Shown here one piece after another: positions 53,993 to 62,134 of a stretch of 64,000 nt of DNA. Both the position numbers and the translations under genes were made by a program. The notes under the pieces are model-generated. The model made no database searches. It was not told the origin of the DNA and saw only the letters and a program-made list of their open reading frames with translations. How positions within the stretch are numbered: the stretch's first letter is position 1; every line of letters starts with the position of its first letter. This DNA comes from an uncultured Erythrobacter sp. GTDB lineage: Bacteria; Pseudomonadota; Alphaproteobacteria; Sphingomonadales; Sphingomonadaceae. The stretch is from positions 1 to 64,000 of the forward strand of contig CANLZP010000001.1 of the NCBI GenBank assembly GCA_947495695.1, read 5' to 3'.

Positions 53993-54460
53993 TCACTCAC
54001 CGGCTAGTTCAATCCGACGCAGCACATAGGTGCCCTGAATTTTGCGGATCTTGTTGTAGAGTTCGAGGACCTGCTTGTTACTGGCTTCGATCTGCTCTTC
54101 GCTCCATTTCGCCATGAACTCGTCATAACGTTCCTTGCTGGGACCGGTATGCGCCGTCGTGGGATAGGTGACCGTCAGGATCAGGTTCACATCATTGTCC
54201 CCATAAGGAACCGCCCAGATCGCGTAATTCTTGATGTGGCCAAGTTCTTTGGCAACCTTATTGGCCGCAACCCAAGTGCCCATCAGGCCTTCGAGATAGG
54301 TTTCAAACTGACCTTCGTCGACTTTGACGGTGGTCATCTCGACCACTTCATCAGACGGTGTGTAATCTTCATAGACATTGATTTCTGCGGCGGCCGGTGC
54401 GGCAAAAGCCATGGCTGCTGCTGCGCAGGCGAACCCTGCGCTTTTCAAGATCGTCTTCAT
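53993..54460 (-). CDS. Secreted hypothetical protein
   Basis: Encodes 155 residues from ATG 54460: a signal peptide (MKTILKSAGFACAAAAMAFAAPAAA) and a mature domain of about 130 residues that looks like an alpha/beta fold (VVEMTTVKVDEGQFETYLEGL, NYAIWAVPYGDNDVNLILTVTYPT). The GGGG about 7 nt before 54460 supports this ATG over one at 54466. No family recognised; a dimeric ferredoxin-like fold is a guess. It is monocistronic. Confidence 0.78.
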   Translation of the reverse strand: MKTILKSAGFACAAAAMAFAAPAAAEINVYEDYTPSDEVVEMTTVKVDEGQFETYLEGLMGTWVAANKVAKELGHIKNYAIWAVPYGDNDVNLILTVTYPTTAHTGPSKERYDEFMAKWSEEQIEASNKQVLELYNKIRKIQGTYVLRRIELAGE

Positions 54461-54616
54461 AATCATACCCCTATTGTATTGATGTACACGCGACCCCGAT
54501 ATGAAAGGCTGAGTGAATCCATTCAGCGCTTCAATATGCAAGTTGCTGGACCCCAAAAACGGTGGTGTCAAATGAAACTGCCTTGAATTGTATGTACCCG
54601 ACACAATCGGGCAAAT

Positions 54617-55099
54617 TTAGCCGTCTTGTGCGGCATTACTCTGCAATTGCACGTAATTTTGTAAACCCATCCGTTCGATCATATCGAACTGAGTCTCCAG
54701 AAAATCGACATGCTCCTCTTCGCTTTCGAGGATGCTGGCGAACAGATCTCGGCTGACATAGTCACGCACGCTCTCGCAATGTTCGATCCCGTCGCGCAGC
54801 AGGGGAATGGCTTCTTCTTCCATTGCCAAATCAGCCTTGAGGATTTCCTCAACGGTCTCCCCAACTTTCAATTTGTGAATGGCTTGGAAATTGGGCAGCC
54901 CACTCAAGAACAGAATACGCTCTGCCAATTGATCGGCATGCTTCATTTCATCGATCGATTCATGCCGCTCATATTCGGCCAGTTTATGAACGCCCCAATC
55001 GTCCAACACGCGATAGTGCAACCAATATTGATTGATCGCTGTCAGCTCGTTGGTGAGAGCCTTGTTCAGAAATTCGATGACTTTTTCGTCGCCCTTCAC
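54617..55099 (-). CDS. bfr: Bacterioferritin
   Basis: Encodes 160 residues. Every ferroxidase ligand is in place (Glu18, Glu51, His54, Glu94, Glu127, His130), and Met52 is the heme ligand, as in E. coli Bfr. It forms a 24-mer that stores iron as ferric mineral. The start is a GTG, 7 nt after AGGAG (the nearest ATG would remove the first helix). bfd is upstream on the same strand, 128 nt away. Confidence 0.96.
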   Translation of the reverse strand: MKGDEKVIEFLNKALTNELTAINQYWLHYRVLDDWGVHKLAEYERHESIDEMKHADQLAERILFLSGLPNFQAIHKLKVGETVEEILKADLAMEEEAIPLLRDGIEHCESVRDYVSRDLFASILESEEEHVDFLETQFDMIERMGLQNYVQLQSNAAQDG

Positions 55100-55227
55100 A
55101 GCGGTTCTCCTGATGGGAAATGATCACCGCACTTATGGTCGCAAGCGACCTTTGTGACAAGGTGAAAGCGTCAAAAAACCCCAGAATTCCGCCAGTTGCG
55201 AGCGATTTTCAGTATCAGCGATTCCGC

Positions 55228-55416
55228 TCAAGCTGAGACTGTTTCGCAATTCATTTCGCGCTCTTCGAACAGGATTGATTGAGCATCAACCAAACATTGC
55301 CCGCAATTGGGCCGTTTGCCCAAGGTTGCATAAACCGCCTCTGCATCGCCATTGGTAACCTGCGCCGCACGGCGTAGGTCCGTTTCCCGGATAGCGTTGC
55401 AAATGCAGATATACAT
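55228..55416 (-). CDS. bfd: Bacterioferritin-associated ferredoxin
   Basis: Encodes 62 residues. Four cysteines at positions 4, 6, 38 and 41 (CIC, CGQC) hold a [2Fe-2S] cluster of the BFD fold. It reduces and mobilises iron stored in bacterioferritin. AGGAG lies 10 nt before the ATG. A Fur-like box just upstream indicates induction in iron limitation, consistent with its iron-releasing role. Confidence 0.93.
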   Translation of the reverse strand: MYICICNAIRETDLRRAAQVTNGDAEAVYATLGKRPNCGQCLVDAQSILFEEREMNCETVSA

Positions 55417-55430
55417 AAGCGTTCAACTCC

Positions 55431-55474
55431 TGCGATTGATTCGCAATAGCTGTTTTATGCGAATTATTCTCAAT
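55431..55474. promoter_or_regulatory. Tandem Fur-like boxes before bfd
   Basis: TGCGAATTATTCTCAAT (55458-55474) resembles the proteobacterial Fur box (near-palindrome TGCGAAT-T-ATTCTCA). A second near-palindrome, TGCGATTGATTCGCA (55431-55445), lies between it and the bfd Shine-Dalgarno sequence. Both are upstream of bfd (ATG at 55416) and downstream of the DUF418 stop. Confidence 0.6.
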
Positions 55475-55483
55475 AGCAAGTGC

Positions 55484-56764
55484 TTATCTGCGCAATGGGA
55501 AAAGCTTTCCATAGGTTAGGCAGCGCCACAGCCATTCCAACGGACCGTAGCGATAACGCTCCAGCCAGGGTTTGGACCATGCCAGCATCAGCGCCCAGGC
55601 CAAAACGGTCACCAGATACAGCTCTGGTCGGTTGAGTTGGCCGAACAATCCTAGCGCCCATCCGTGAAAGACAAACAGCATGAGGATCGAGGTTCCCAGG
55701 TAATTGGTGAAGGCCGCGCGTCCGGCAGCCCGTACTCGTTCTGCCAACCAGCCGCCCCAGGCCGGTGAATAGATCACCAACAGCGCAGCTATGCCCAGCA
55801 CCATGAAAAGGCGTGGCAAAGCGCTTAAGCCCATAAATGCCGCCAATGTGCCATAATAGGTAAAGCCCCCCGCCTGCACCCACAGGCCGATCGCCAGATG
55901 CAACAGACTGCCCACAATCAAGCCAGCCCAGCCCCAGGTCTTCATCCGGCCCGGATCCATTCCCCCGCTAAAGAAGCCCAGCCGGTATAGGCCCACGCCA
56001 ATCAGCATCAGCGGCAAGGTCTCCAGGCCAAACAGAAACAGATTGGCAAAAGGCTCATACCAATGCTGGACTACCTTATGCTCAATCAGGCCAAGGTAAT
56101 CGCCTGACTGCTTCAACTGGGTCGCGATTGCATCGTCTGCCAAAGCCTCCTGCTTACCCAGCTCCAAATTCTCGCGCATTTCCGCCATAGGCGCAGACTC
56201 GCCAAAGGATGTGTCCGCAACCAGCGTCAGGGGTACCATCATCGCTGCATATATGATCGCGCCGACAAAATAGCCCAACAATCCAACCTTGAACTGGTCC
56301 TTTGCGCTCCATCCCAGACAGAGCAGAACGACCAGGCCGATAACACCATAATAGAACAGAATATCGCCGCGCCAGATGAGGAAATAGTGGATCATCCCAA
56401 ACAGGATCAGGAAGAATAGCCTTCGGGCTTGCAGCCAACGGCTGGCCCCTCGGGCCCAGGCCCGCTCCATGAATAGATACAGCCCCGCGCCGAACAACAG
56501 TGTGAACAGGCCGCGCATCTTTCCATCGACCAGCACAAACTGGGCAATCCACATCCAGCCGCTGTCATCGCCGCTGGGAACCAGGAATTCCGAAGGGTCC
56601 ATATAGGCAGTGAAGGGTTGCCCAAAGGCGAGGATATTGGCCGCCAAAATCCCCATCACGCCGATACCGCGAATGAAATCCAGGCTGGAGATCCGATCCG
56701 CAGCGGTGGCCGGCATTGCTGCCATACCTTGGTCGCCGCCACTGTTCTTAGCTGCATCACTCAT
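55484..56764 (-). CDS. DUF418 domain membrane protein (YeiB-like)
   Basis: Encodes 426 residues with about ten helices. SSLDFIRGIGVMGILAANILAFGQPF near the N-terminus and the C-terminal DUF418 region (WAGLIVGSLLHLAIGL...AFTNYLGTSILMLFVFHGWALGLFG, ending GPLEWLWRCLTYGKLFPLRR) are typical. YeiB-family members are related to acyltransferase 3 and heparan-alpha-glucosaminide N-acetyltransferase-like proteins; substrate unknown. ATG 56764 has GGGGGA 7 nt upstream; ATG 56794 is an alternative. Confidence 0.88.
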   Translation of the reverse strand: MSDAAKNSGGDQGMAAMPATAADRISSLDFIRGIGVMGILAANILAFGQPFTAYMDPSEFLVPSGDDSGWMWIAQFVLVDGKMRGLFTLLFGAGLYLFMERAWARGASRWLQARRLFFLILFGMIHYFLIWRGDILFYYGVIGLVVLLCLGWSAKDQFKVGLLGYFVGAIIYAAMMVPLTLVADTSFGESAPMAEMRENLELGKQEALADDAIATQLKQSGDYLGLIEHKVVQHWYEPFANLFLFGLETLPLMLIGVGLYRLGFFSGGMDPGRMKTWGWAGLIVGSLLHLAIGLWVQAGGFTYYGTLAAFMGLSALPRLFMVLGIAALLVIYSPAWGGWLAERVRAAGRAAFTNYLGTSILMLFVFHGWALGLFGQLNRPELYLVTVLAWALMLAWSKPWLERYRYGPLEWLWRCLTYGKLFPLRR

Positions 56765-57015
56765 TGATCTTCCCCCGCCATCTTCTGATTTCATCCTACC
56801 AATGATCGGTGCGATAGGAAGGCCAAACGGACGATTGCAGGGCAAAAGACGCGACACATTCTTGCAAGCACGCCAACGCGTTCAGCCCCGTTTACGCGCT
56901 AACCTCAGCAAAACTGCAACCGTCGTTAACCCAAAATTAGGGGTATCCTGCGATCTCAGTCATCGAAGCCGTCATCGGACGGAAAGTTTTTTGGCAAACC
57001 AGGGGGAGCCAGGCG

Positions 57016-57732
57016 TTGCGAGTACTTGCATTAGCATCGCAGAAGGGCGGATCGGGCAAAACGACTCTATCCGGCCATCTCGCCGTCCAGGCACAGCGCG
57101 CAGGCGCTGGTCCGGTCGTCTTGATCGATATTGATCCACAAGGATCGTTGGCTGATTGGTGGAACGAGCGCGAGGCGGAATATCCTGCCTTTGCCCAAAC
57201 CACCGTCGCCCGACTGGCCAATGATTTGCAGGTGCTGCGTCAGCAGGGCTTCAAATTGGCCGTTATCGATACACCACCCGCCATCACCATGGCCATTCAA
57301 TCGGTAATCAGCGTTGCTGAACTGATTGTTGTGCCAACCCGCCCCAGCCCGCACGATCTGCGCGCTGTTGGTGCGACGGTTGATCTGTGTGAGCGGGCCG
57401 GCAAGCCATTGGTGTTTGTGGTCAACGCCGCAACGCCAAAAGCAAAAATTACATCGGAAGCTGCTGTTGCATTGTCGCAGCACGGCACCGTTGCTCCGAT
57501 CACATTGCACCATCGCACAGACTTTGCTGCATCAATGATCGATGGGCGCACTGTCATGGAAGTGGACCCGGAAAGCCGCAGCGCTGCAGAAATGACAGCC
57601 TTGTGGAAGTATATTTCCGACCGGTTGGAAAAGAATTTCCGCCGCACGGTCTTCGCGGCTCCCGGCACTCAGCCGCAGGCAGCTGGCATGCAACGGCCCG
57701 CAGGTGGTTTCGGCCGCCGCGTCGCCCAATAA
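57016..57732 (+). CDS. ParA/MinD-family ATPase (orphan)
   Basis: Encodes 238 residues. A deviant Walker A KGGSGKTT (residues 10-17) is followed by VVLIDIDPQGSLADWW and LAVIDTPPAI (Walker B), as in ParA. Such ATPases position cargo such as chromosomes, plasmids or protein complexes by ATP-dependent DNA binding. The start is a TTG, 7 nt after AGGGGGAG, and no ATG lies before the P-loop. It is followed 15 nt later by a putative DNA-binding partner. There is no parB or parS-like repeat. Confidence 0.88.
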   Translation: MRVLALASQKGGSGKTTLSGHLAVQAQRAGAGPVVLIDIDPQGSLADWWNEREAEYPAFAQTTVARLANDLQVLRQQGFKLAVIDTPPAITMAIQSVISVAELIVVPTRPSPHDLRAVGATVDLCERAGKPLVFVVNAATPKAKITSEAAVALSQHGTVAPITLHHRTDFAASMIDGRTVMEVDPESRSAAEMTALWKYISDRLEKNFRRTVFAAPGTQPQAAGMQRPAGGFGRRVAQ

Positions 57733-57747
57733 GGAGCGATCGGCCAG

Positions 57748-58239
57748 ATGTCCGAAGCCAGCTTCGCCTCTCTCAACCCAGCCATTTTGGCCCGCAAAGG
57801 CGGAGCCAAGCCGGCTATGCGGCCGCAATTGGGACCGATTCCCGATGCAGCTGATCCTACCAATCTGGAAGATTTGGGCTGGAACGACATGGGCGAGGAC
57901 GCTGTAGCAGTCAAAGCGCAGCCGAATGCCAAGCAAACCGCCGATATTGTTCAGCTGGCACCGATGATTGGAAGTGAAGTCCAGCCGATCCAGCAGGATA
58001 ACGAGCCTCTGATCAAATCGCCTTCGACCAAGGTCAAGACACAGCGACGCTCGGCACTTGGCCGCGGCAAACGCGCCGCCTTTACCTTGCGACTGGATGC
58101 CGAGCGGCATCTGAAACTGCGCCTGGCTTCTACCATGAAGGGCGAAAGCGCCCAGCAATTGGTAACTCAAGCACTCGATACATTGCTTGGCCAGATTGAA
58201 GACTTGGATGCGCTGGCCGCCAAGATGAGCCGTCAGTAA
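57748..58239 (+). CDS. Ribbon-helix-helix-like partner protein of ParA
   Basis: Encodes 163 residues. The first 100 are Pro/Gln-rich and probably disordered. From about residue 105, RAAFTLRLDAERHLKLRLASTMKGESAQQLVTQALDTLL shows the strand-helix-helix pattern of RHH DNA-binding or ParB-like partner proteins. AAGGAG lies upstream of the ATG. Its position between ParA and the TPR/SPOR lipoprotein gene suggests it regulates or anchors the ParA-like ATPase. The fold call is by eye. Confidence 0.7.
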   Translation: MSEASFASLNPAILARKGGAKPAMRPQLGPIPDAADPTNLEDLGWNDMGEDAVAVKAQPNAKQTADIVQLAPMIGSEVQPIQQDNEPLIKSPSTKVKTQRRSALGRGKRAAFTLRLDAERHLKLRLASTMKGESAQQLVTQALDTLLGQIEDLDALAAKMSRQ

Positions 58240-58279
58240 ACTGAAATGAAACTTTTGAATTCTCGTTGAACGAGGGGAA

Positions 58280-59650
58280 ATGACAATGAGCGCCACCACA
58301 AAGACCAAACAGGTAATTGCACCAAAGGTAGCCTTGGCAGTCACAACCGCGCTGGCCAGTGTTGCTTTGGCTGGTTGCACCACCAGCGCCGCACCGCGCG
58401 CAGAAACCTCATTCGACAAAGCCCAGACCGCCCTTGCCCAAGGCAAGGTCGACAAGGCTGTTATGCATGCCGAGGCCGCCGTTTTGGCAGACCCGCGCAA
58501 TGCAGGTTATCGCGCCATGTTGGGTGCCGCCTATCTTGAATCGGGCCGTTTCAATTCTGCCGCCACCAGCTTTGACGATGCATTGGCGCTGGGTGACAGC
58601 GATCCACGCACCGTGTTGAGCTTTGCTTTGGCCAAGATCGCTTTGGGCGATAATGCCGCTGCAATTGAAAAACTGGACCTGTGGCAGAACGATATTGATC
58701 CCGCCGATCTGGGCTTGGCATTTGCCTTGGCCGGGGATGCTGATCGCGGTGTTCACGTGATTGGTAACGCTCTGCGCGCCGGTCAAAACAACGCAAAGGT
58801 TCGCCAGAACCTCGCCTATACCTATGCTCTTCAGGGCAATTGGCGCGGTGCCCGCGTGATGGCTGCCGAAGATGTACCAGCAAACGAGCTGGATGCCCGG
58901 ATCAGCGATTGGGCGCATATGGCCAAGCCAGAAGATTATCAGCGCCGTGTTGCCGGCCTGCTGCAGGTCGATCCCGTGTATGACGCCGGTCAACCTGTAC
59001 ATCTGGCTTTGAACAATTTCCCAAGCCAGGACATGATGGTTGCCGAAGCAGCTGCTCAGATGCCTGTTGCAGAGCCGGTTGAAAGTGTTGAGCTGGCCGT
59101 TGCACAACCAGTGGAAGTGGCGCCAGTTGTCGCAACTCCTGTGGCTGTAGCAAGCCCAGCACCAACAGCTGCACCTGTCTCACGCCCGCAACGCCGTTAT
59201 GTTGCAAACGCTGTGGTTCAGAGCCTTCCTGTAAATTATAGCGTTGCCACAAAAGCGCCGGTTTCGCGCCCTGCTGCAGCACCAGTGTCGCGTCCGGCTT
59301 CACGGGTTACCGCTAACAGTTCGCAGCGCCGGATGGCTTCCACTTCGGATCGCGCCAATGATTCGCATTTGGTCCAATTGGGCAGCTTCCAGAGCAAAGA
59401 CAGCGCCGAGCGCGCATGGTCAATTTATATGAAGCGCTATCCGCAATTGGGTAAGCAAAACCGAGTGATCACACAGGCGCAAGTTGGCGGTAAAACCTAT
59501 TACCGCGTCGCTGCATCGGGCTTTGGTTCGAACAGCGCCCAAGCCATGTGTTCAACGGTTAAAGCATCGGGCAATGGCTGCATCGCCTATGCCAAGTCAT
59601 CGCCGCTTCCAGGCGCAGTTGGTGGCCGTGTGCGGGTTGCTTCGCGCTAA
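58280..59650 (+). CDS. TPR and SPOR domain lipoprotein
   Basis: Encodes 456 residues: lipoprotein signal with lipobox LAGC, TPR-like repeats (around residues 44-230, RAMLGAAYLESGRFNSAATSFDDALAL), a long Pro/Val/Ala-rich linker with repeated PVSRP units (about 265-350), and a C-terminal SPOR domain (SHLVQLGSFQSKDSAERAWS...TYYRVAASGFGSNSAQAMC). SPOR domains bind denuded septal peptidoglycan, so this likely localises to division sites. CGAGGGGAA precedes the ATG. It is 40 nt after the RHH gene. Confidence 0.88.
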   Translation: MTMSATTKTKQVIAPKVALAVTTALASVALAGCTTSAAPRAETSFDKAQTALAQGKVDKAVMHAEAAVLADPRNAGYRAMLGAAYLESGRFNSAATSFDDALALGDSDPRTVLSFALAKIALGDNAAAIEKLDLWQNDIDPADLGLAFALAGDADRGVHVIGNALRAGQNNAKVRQNLAYTYALQGNWRGARVMAAEDVPANELDARISDWAHMAKPEDYQRRVAGLLQVDPVYDAGQPVHLALNNFPSQDMMVAEAAAQMPVAEPVESVELAVAQPVEVAPVVATPVAVASPAPTAAPVSRPQRRYVANAVVQSLPVNYSVATKAPVSRPAAAPVSRPASRVTANSSQRRMASTSDRANDSHLVQLGSFQSKDSAERAWSIYMKRYPQLGKQNRVITQAQVGGKTYYRVAASGFGSNSAQAMCSTVKASGNGCIAYAKSSPLPGAVGGRVRVASR

Positions 59651-59678
59651 ACCTGAACGATACTATCATTAAGCGAGC

Positions 59679-59718
59679 AAAGCCCCTGACCCCATTTGTG
59701 GTCGGGGGCTTTGTGTTT
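59679..59718 (+). terminator. Rho-independent terminator of the ParA-SPOR operon
   Basis: AAAGCCCCTGACC (59679-59691) pairs with GGTCGGGGGCTTT (59700-59712), then GTGTTTTG. It lies 29 nt beyond the lipoprotein stop and before the convergent dihydroorotase-like gene. Confidence 0.85.
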
Positions 59719-59750
59719 TGCGCCCGGTTTCCGATCAAGCTGGCCGTGAC

Positions 59751-60986
59751 TTAGTCAGCGATTGGCTGGCCACCCTTGAACAAGGCTATGACGCGGCCTT
59801 GAGTCGGTTGGCCGTCAAACGGCGTATTGTCAGCGGTGGAATTCATTCTCCGACGGTCGACGATCCAGGGCTTTTCCAGATCAATCAGGCCAATATCAGC
59901 CTCGCAGCCTGCTTCCAGCTTGCCAGCGTTCACTCCCAGCAATTGGGCTGGATTGCGCGACAGCAAATCAAGCGCGCGTGACAGATCAATCACATCGTCC
60001 CGCACCAAAGTCAGTGTCATGGCCAGCAAAGTCTCAGCGCCCGCCATACCGGCTTCGGCATCGGCAAAGGGCAGTCGTTTATCTTCTGCGCCCAATGGGT
60101 CGTGGCCGCTGGAAATCACATCAATCGTGCCCTCCCCGATCGCCGCAACCACAGCCTTACGGTCATCATCGCTGCGCAGCGGAGGAGAAAGCCGAGCAAA
60201 GGTGCGGAAATCACCCGTAGCAAGGTCTGACAGCATGAAATGCGCAGGCGTTACGCCAGCGGTTACCTGCACGCCGCGCGCCTTGGCAGCGCGAACCAAT
60301 GCCAATCCATCCTTCGTTGTGACCTGCCGCAAGTGCAATCGTGCGCCAGACATTTCGGCCAGAGCAATATCGCGCGCAATCGCCAAGGCCTCTGCTTGAG
60401 CAGGAGCGCTGGGAAGCCCCAGCCGCGTGGCCATTTCGCCCGTTGTCGCCGCCGCATCTCTGGCCAATCCCGCATCTTCAGAATGCGACACCACGACCAG
60501 ATCGAGCATGGCAGCATATTGCATCAATCGCAGCATGACGCCGCTGTCCGCGATCCAGTGACGCCCGGTTGCAACACCGCGCGCGCCGGCCTCTTTCATC
60601 AACCCGATCTCTGCCAGCTGTTGGCCCGCCAATCCGGCTGTCGCAGCGGCCAAGGGATGCACCCAAAGATCGGGCTTGCCGCTTTTCGCGATGTAAGAAA
60701 CCCGGCTGGGCAAGTCGAGCGGCGGGCTTTGATCGGGCATCAGTGCCGCGCGAGTGATCCCGCCGAAATGAAAGGCAGGTTTGTCGATTGCGAAGACACC
60801 CAGATCAACCAATCCGGGCACGATCAATTGTCCCTTTGCGTCGATCACTTGGTCATCGCTGTGCGCAGCAACATCGGGTCCCACAGCCTCGATCAATCCA
60901 TCGGACATGCGCAAACCGCCCGACACAACCCCGTCGGGCATGACCAAGCGGCCGTTAATGATGGTGATGGTTTGGCCGTGCTTCAT
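59751..60986 (-). CDS. Inactive dihydroorotase homologue (PyrC'-like), ATCase partner
   Basis: Encodes 411 residues of the dihydroorotase/amidohydrolase fold ([48 protein letters not shown]). The metal site is lost: DxHxH is D61-L-G63-V-F65, the third histidine is Gln221 (LHLRQVTT), and the catalytic Asp of TDH is Gly294 (SSGHD); only His168 remains. Known parallels are the PyrC' of Pseudomonas, an inactive DHOase required for ATCase assembly. The ATG overlaps pyrB by 4 nt, supporting that role. An active dihydroorotase must lie elsewhere. Confidence 0.9.
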   Translation of the reverse strand: MKHGQTITIINGRLVMPDGVVSGGLRMSDGLIEAVGPDVAAHSDDQVIDAKGQLIVPGLVDLGVFAIDKPAFHFGGITRAALMPDQSPPLDLPSRVSYIAKSGKPDLWVHPLAAATAGLAGQQLAEIGLMKEAGARGVATGRHWIADSGVMLRLMQYAAMLDLVVVSHSEDAGLARDAAATTGEMATRLGLPSAPAQAEALAIARDIALAEMSGARLHLRQVTTKDGLALVRAAKARGVQVTAGVTPAHFMLSDLATGDFRTFARLSPPLRSDDDRKAVVAAIGEGTIDVISSGHDPLGAEDKRLPFADAEAGMAGAETLLAMTLTLVRDDVIDLSRALDLLSRNPAQLLGVNAGKLEAGCEADIGLIDLEKPWIVDRRRMNSTADNTPFDGQPTQGRVIALFKGGQPIAD

Positions 60987-61999
60987 GACCAGCCCTCCAC
61001 ACCGCGAGCCTTGCGGGTCAAAATATCCAGGCAGGTCATACGGATCGCGACCCCCATTTCAACCTGCCGGGTGATGATCGACCGGTCGAGCATGTCGGCA
61101 ACCTCGCTATCGATTTCCACCCCGCGGTTCATCGGGCCGGGGTGCATCACCAGCGCATCGGGCGCAGCGCGCTGCAATCGCTCCATCGTCAAGCCGTAGA
61201 GGTGATGATATTCGCGGGCAGAGGGAATGAATTGCCCTTGCATCCGTTCGTTCTGAAGGCGCAGCATCATCACAACATCCGATCCGGCCAGCGCGTCGTC
61301 AAAATTGTAAAACGGTTGTGCCCCGATCGCTTCGACACCGTCCGGCATCAGAGCAGGTGGCGCGCACAGTCGGACGCTGGCGCCTAAGGCTTGCAAGCAG
61401 AGGATGTTGGAGCGGGCCACACGGCTGTGCAGAATATCGCCGCAGATCGTGATGGTCAGGCCGGTAAAATCATCGGCTTTCTCACCCCGTTCGCGCAAAG
61501 CATGGCGTAGAGCCAGAGCATCCAGCAAAGCTTGGGTGGGATGTTCATGCTGACCGTCTCCGGCATTCAGCACCGGACAATCCACTTTGTCCGCAATCAG
61601 CTGGGTCGCGCCGCTGGAAGCGTGCCTGATCACAATCGCATCGGGTCGCATGGCATTCAGCGTGATCGCAGTGTCGATCAGCGTTTCACCCTTTTTTACA
61701 GAGCTTTGCGCTGCATGCATGTTGACCACATCTGCGCCCAGCCGCTTGCCAGCAATTTCAAAGCTTAGCAGCGTGCGGGTTGAGTTTTCAAAGAATGCAT
61801 TGATGATCGTAAGACCGGCCAGCGTGTCGCTGCGTTTGGACGATTGCCGGTTCAGTTCGACCCATGGTTCCGCTGAATCCAGCAGATACAGGATCTCGTG
61901 CCGTTCCAGCTGGGAAATACCCAACAGGTCACGATGCGGGAAGGCCAGAGCGCCCGCTGGATAGCGGTCGGTGAGCGATTTGTTTTCCGTCGATGTCAT
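60983..61999 (-). CDS. pyrB: Aspartate carbamoyltransferase catalytic subunit
   Basis: Encodes 338 residues. The carbamoyl-phosphate site is [13 protein letters not shown], and [27 protein letters not shown] and [12 protein letters not shown] complete the ATCase pattern. It makes carbamoyl aspartate, committing carbon to pyrimidines. I choose ATG 61999 (MTSTENKS), about 9 nt after AAGGGCG; an in-frame start at 62038 is possible. The downstream gene is a degenerate dihydroorotase, so the pair resembles Pseudomonas PyrB-PyrC'. Confidence 0.95.
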   Translation of the reverse strand: MTSTENKSLTDRYPAGALAFPHRDLLGISQLERHEILYLLDSAEPWVELNRQSSKRSDTLAGLTIINAFFENSTRTLLSFEIAGKRLGADVVNMHAAQSSVKKGETLIDTAITLNAMRPDAIVIRHASSGATQLIADKVDCPVLNAGDGQHEHPTQALLDALALRHALRERGEKADDFTGLTITICGDILHSRVARSNILCLQALGASVRLCAPPALMPDGVEAIGAQPFYNFDDALAGSDVVMMLRLQNERMQGQFIPSAREYHHLYGLTMERLQRAAPDALVMHPGPMNRGVEIDSEVADMLDRSIITRQVEMGVAIRMTCLDILTRKARGVEGWS

Positions 62000-62134
62000 T
62001 AAAGCAACGCCCTTAGTCGAGGCAGGTTGACCACTCAACCTTTTAGTTTGGCGGATTGCATTGGACCTTTGCCAACTATCGCTTAATTAGTCGGCACACA
62101 TTGGCCAATATCGGCCATCGCAACGGGGTGTTTG

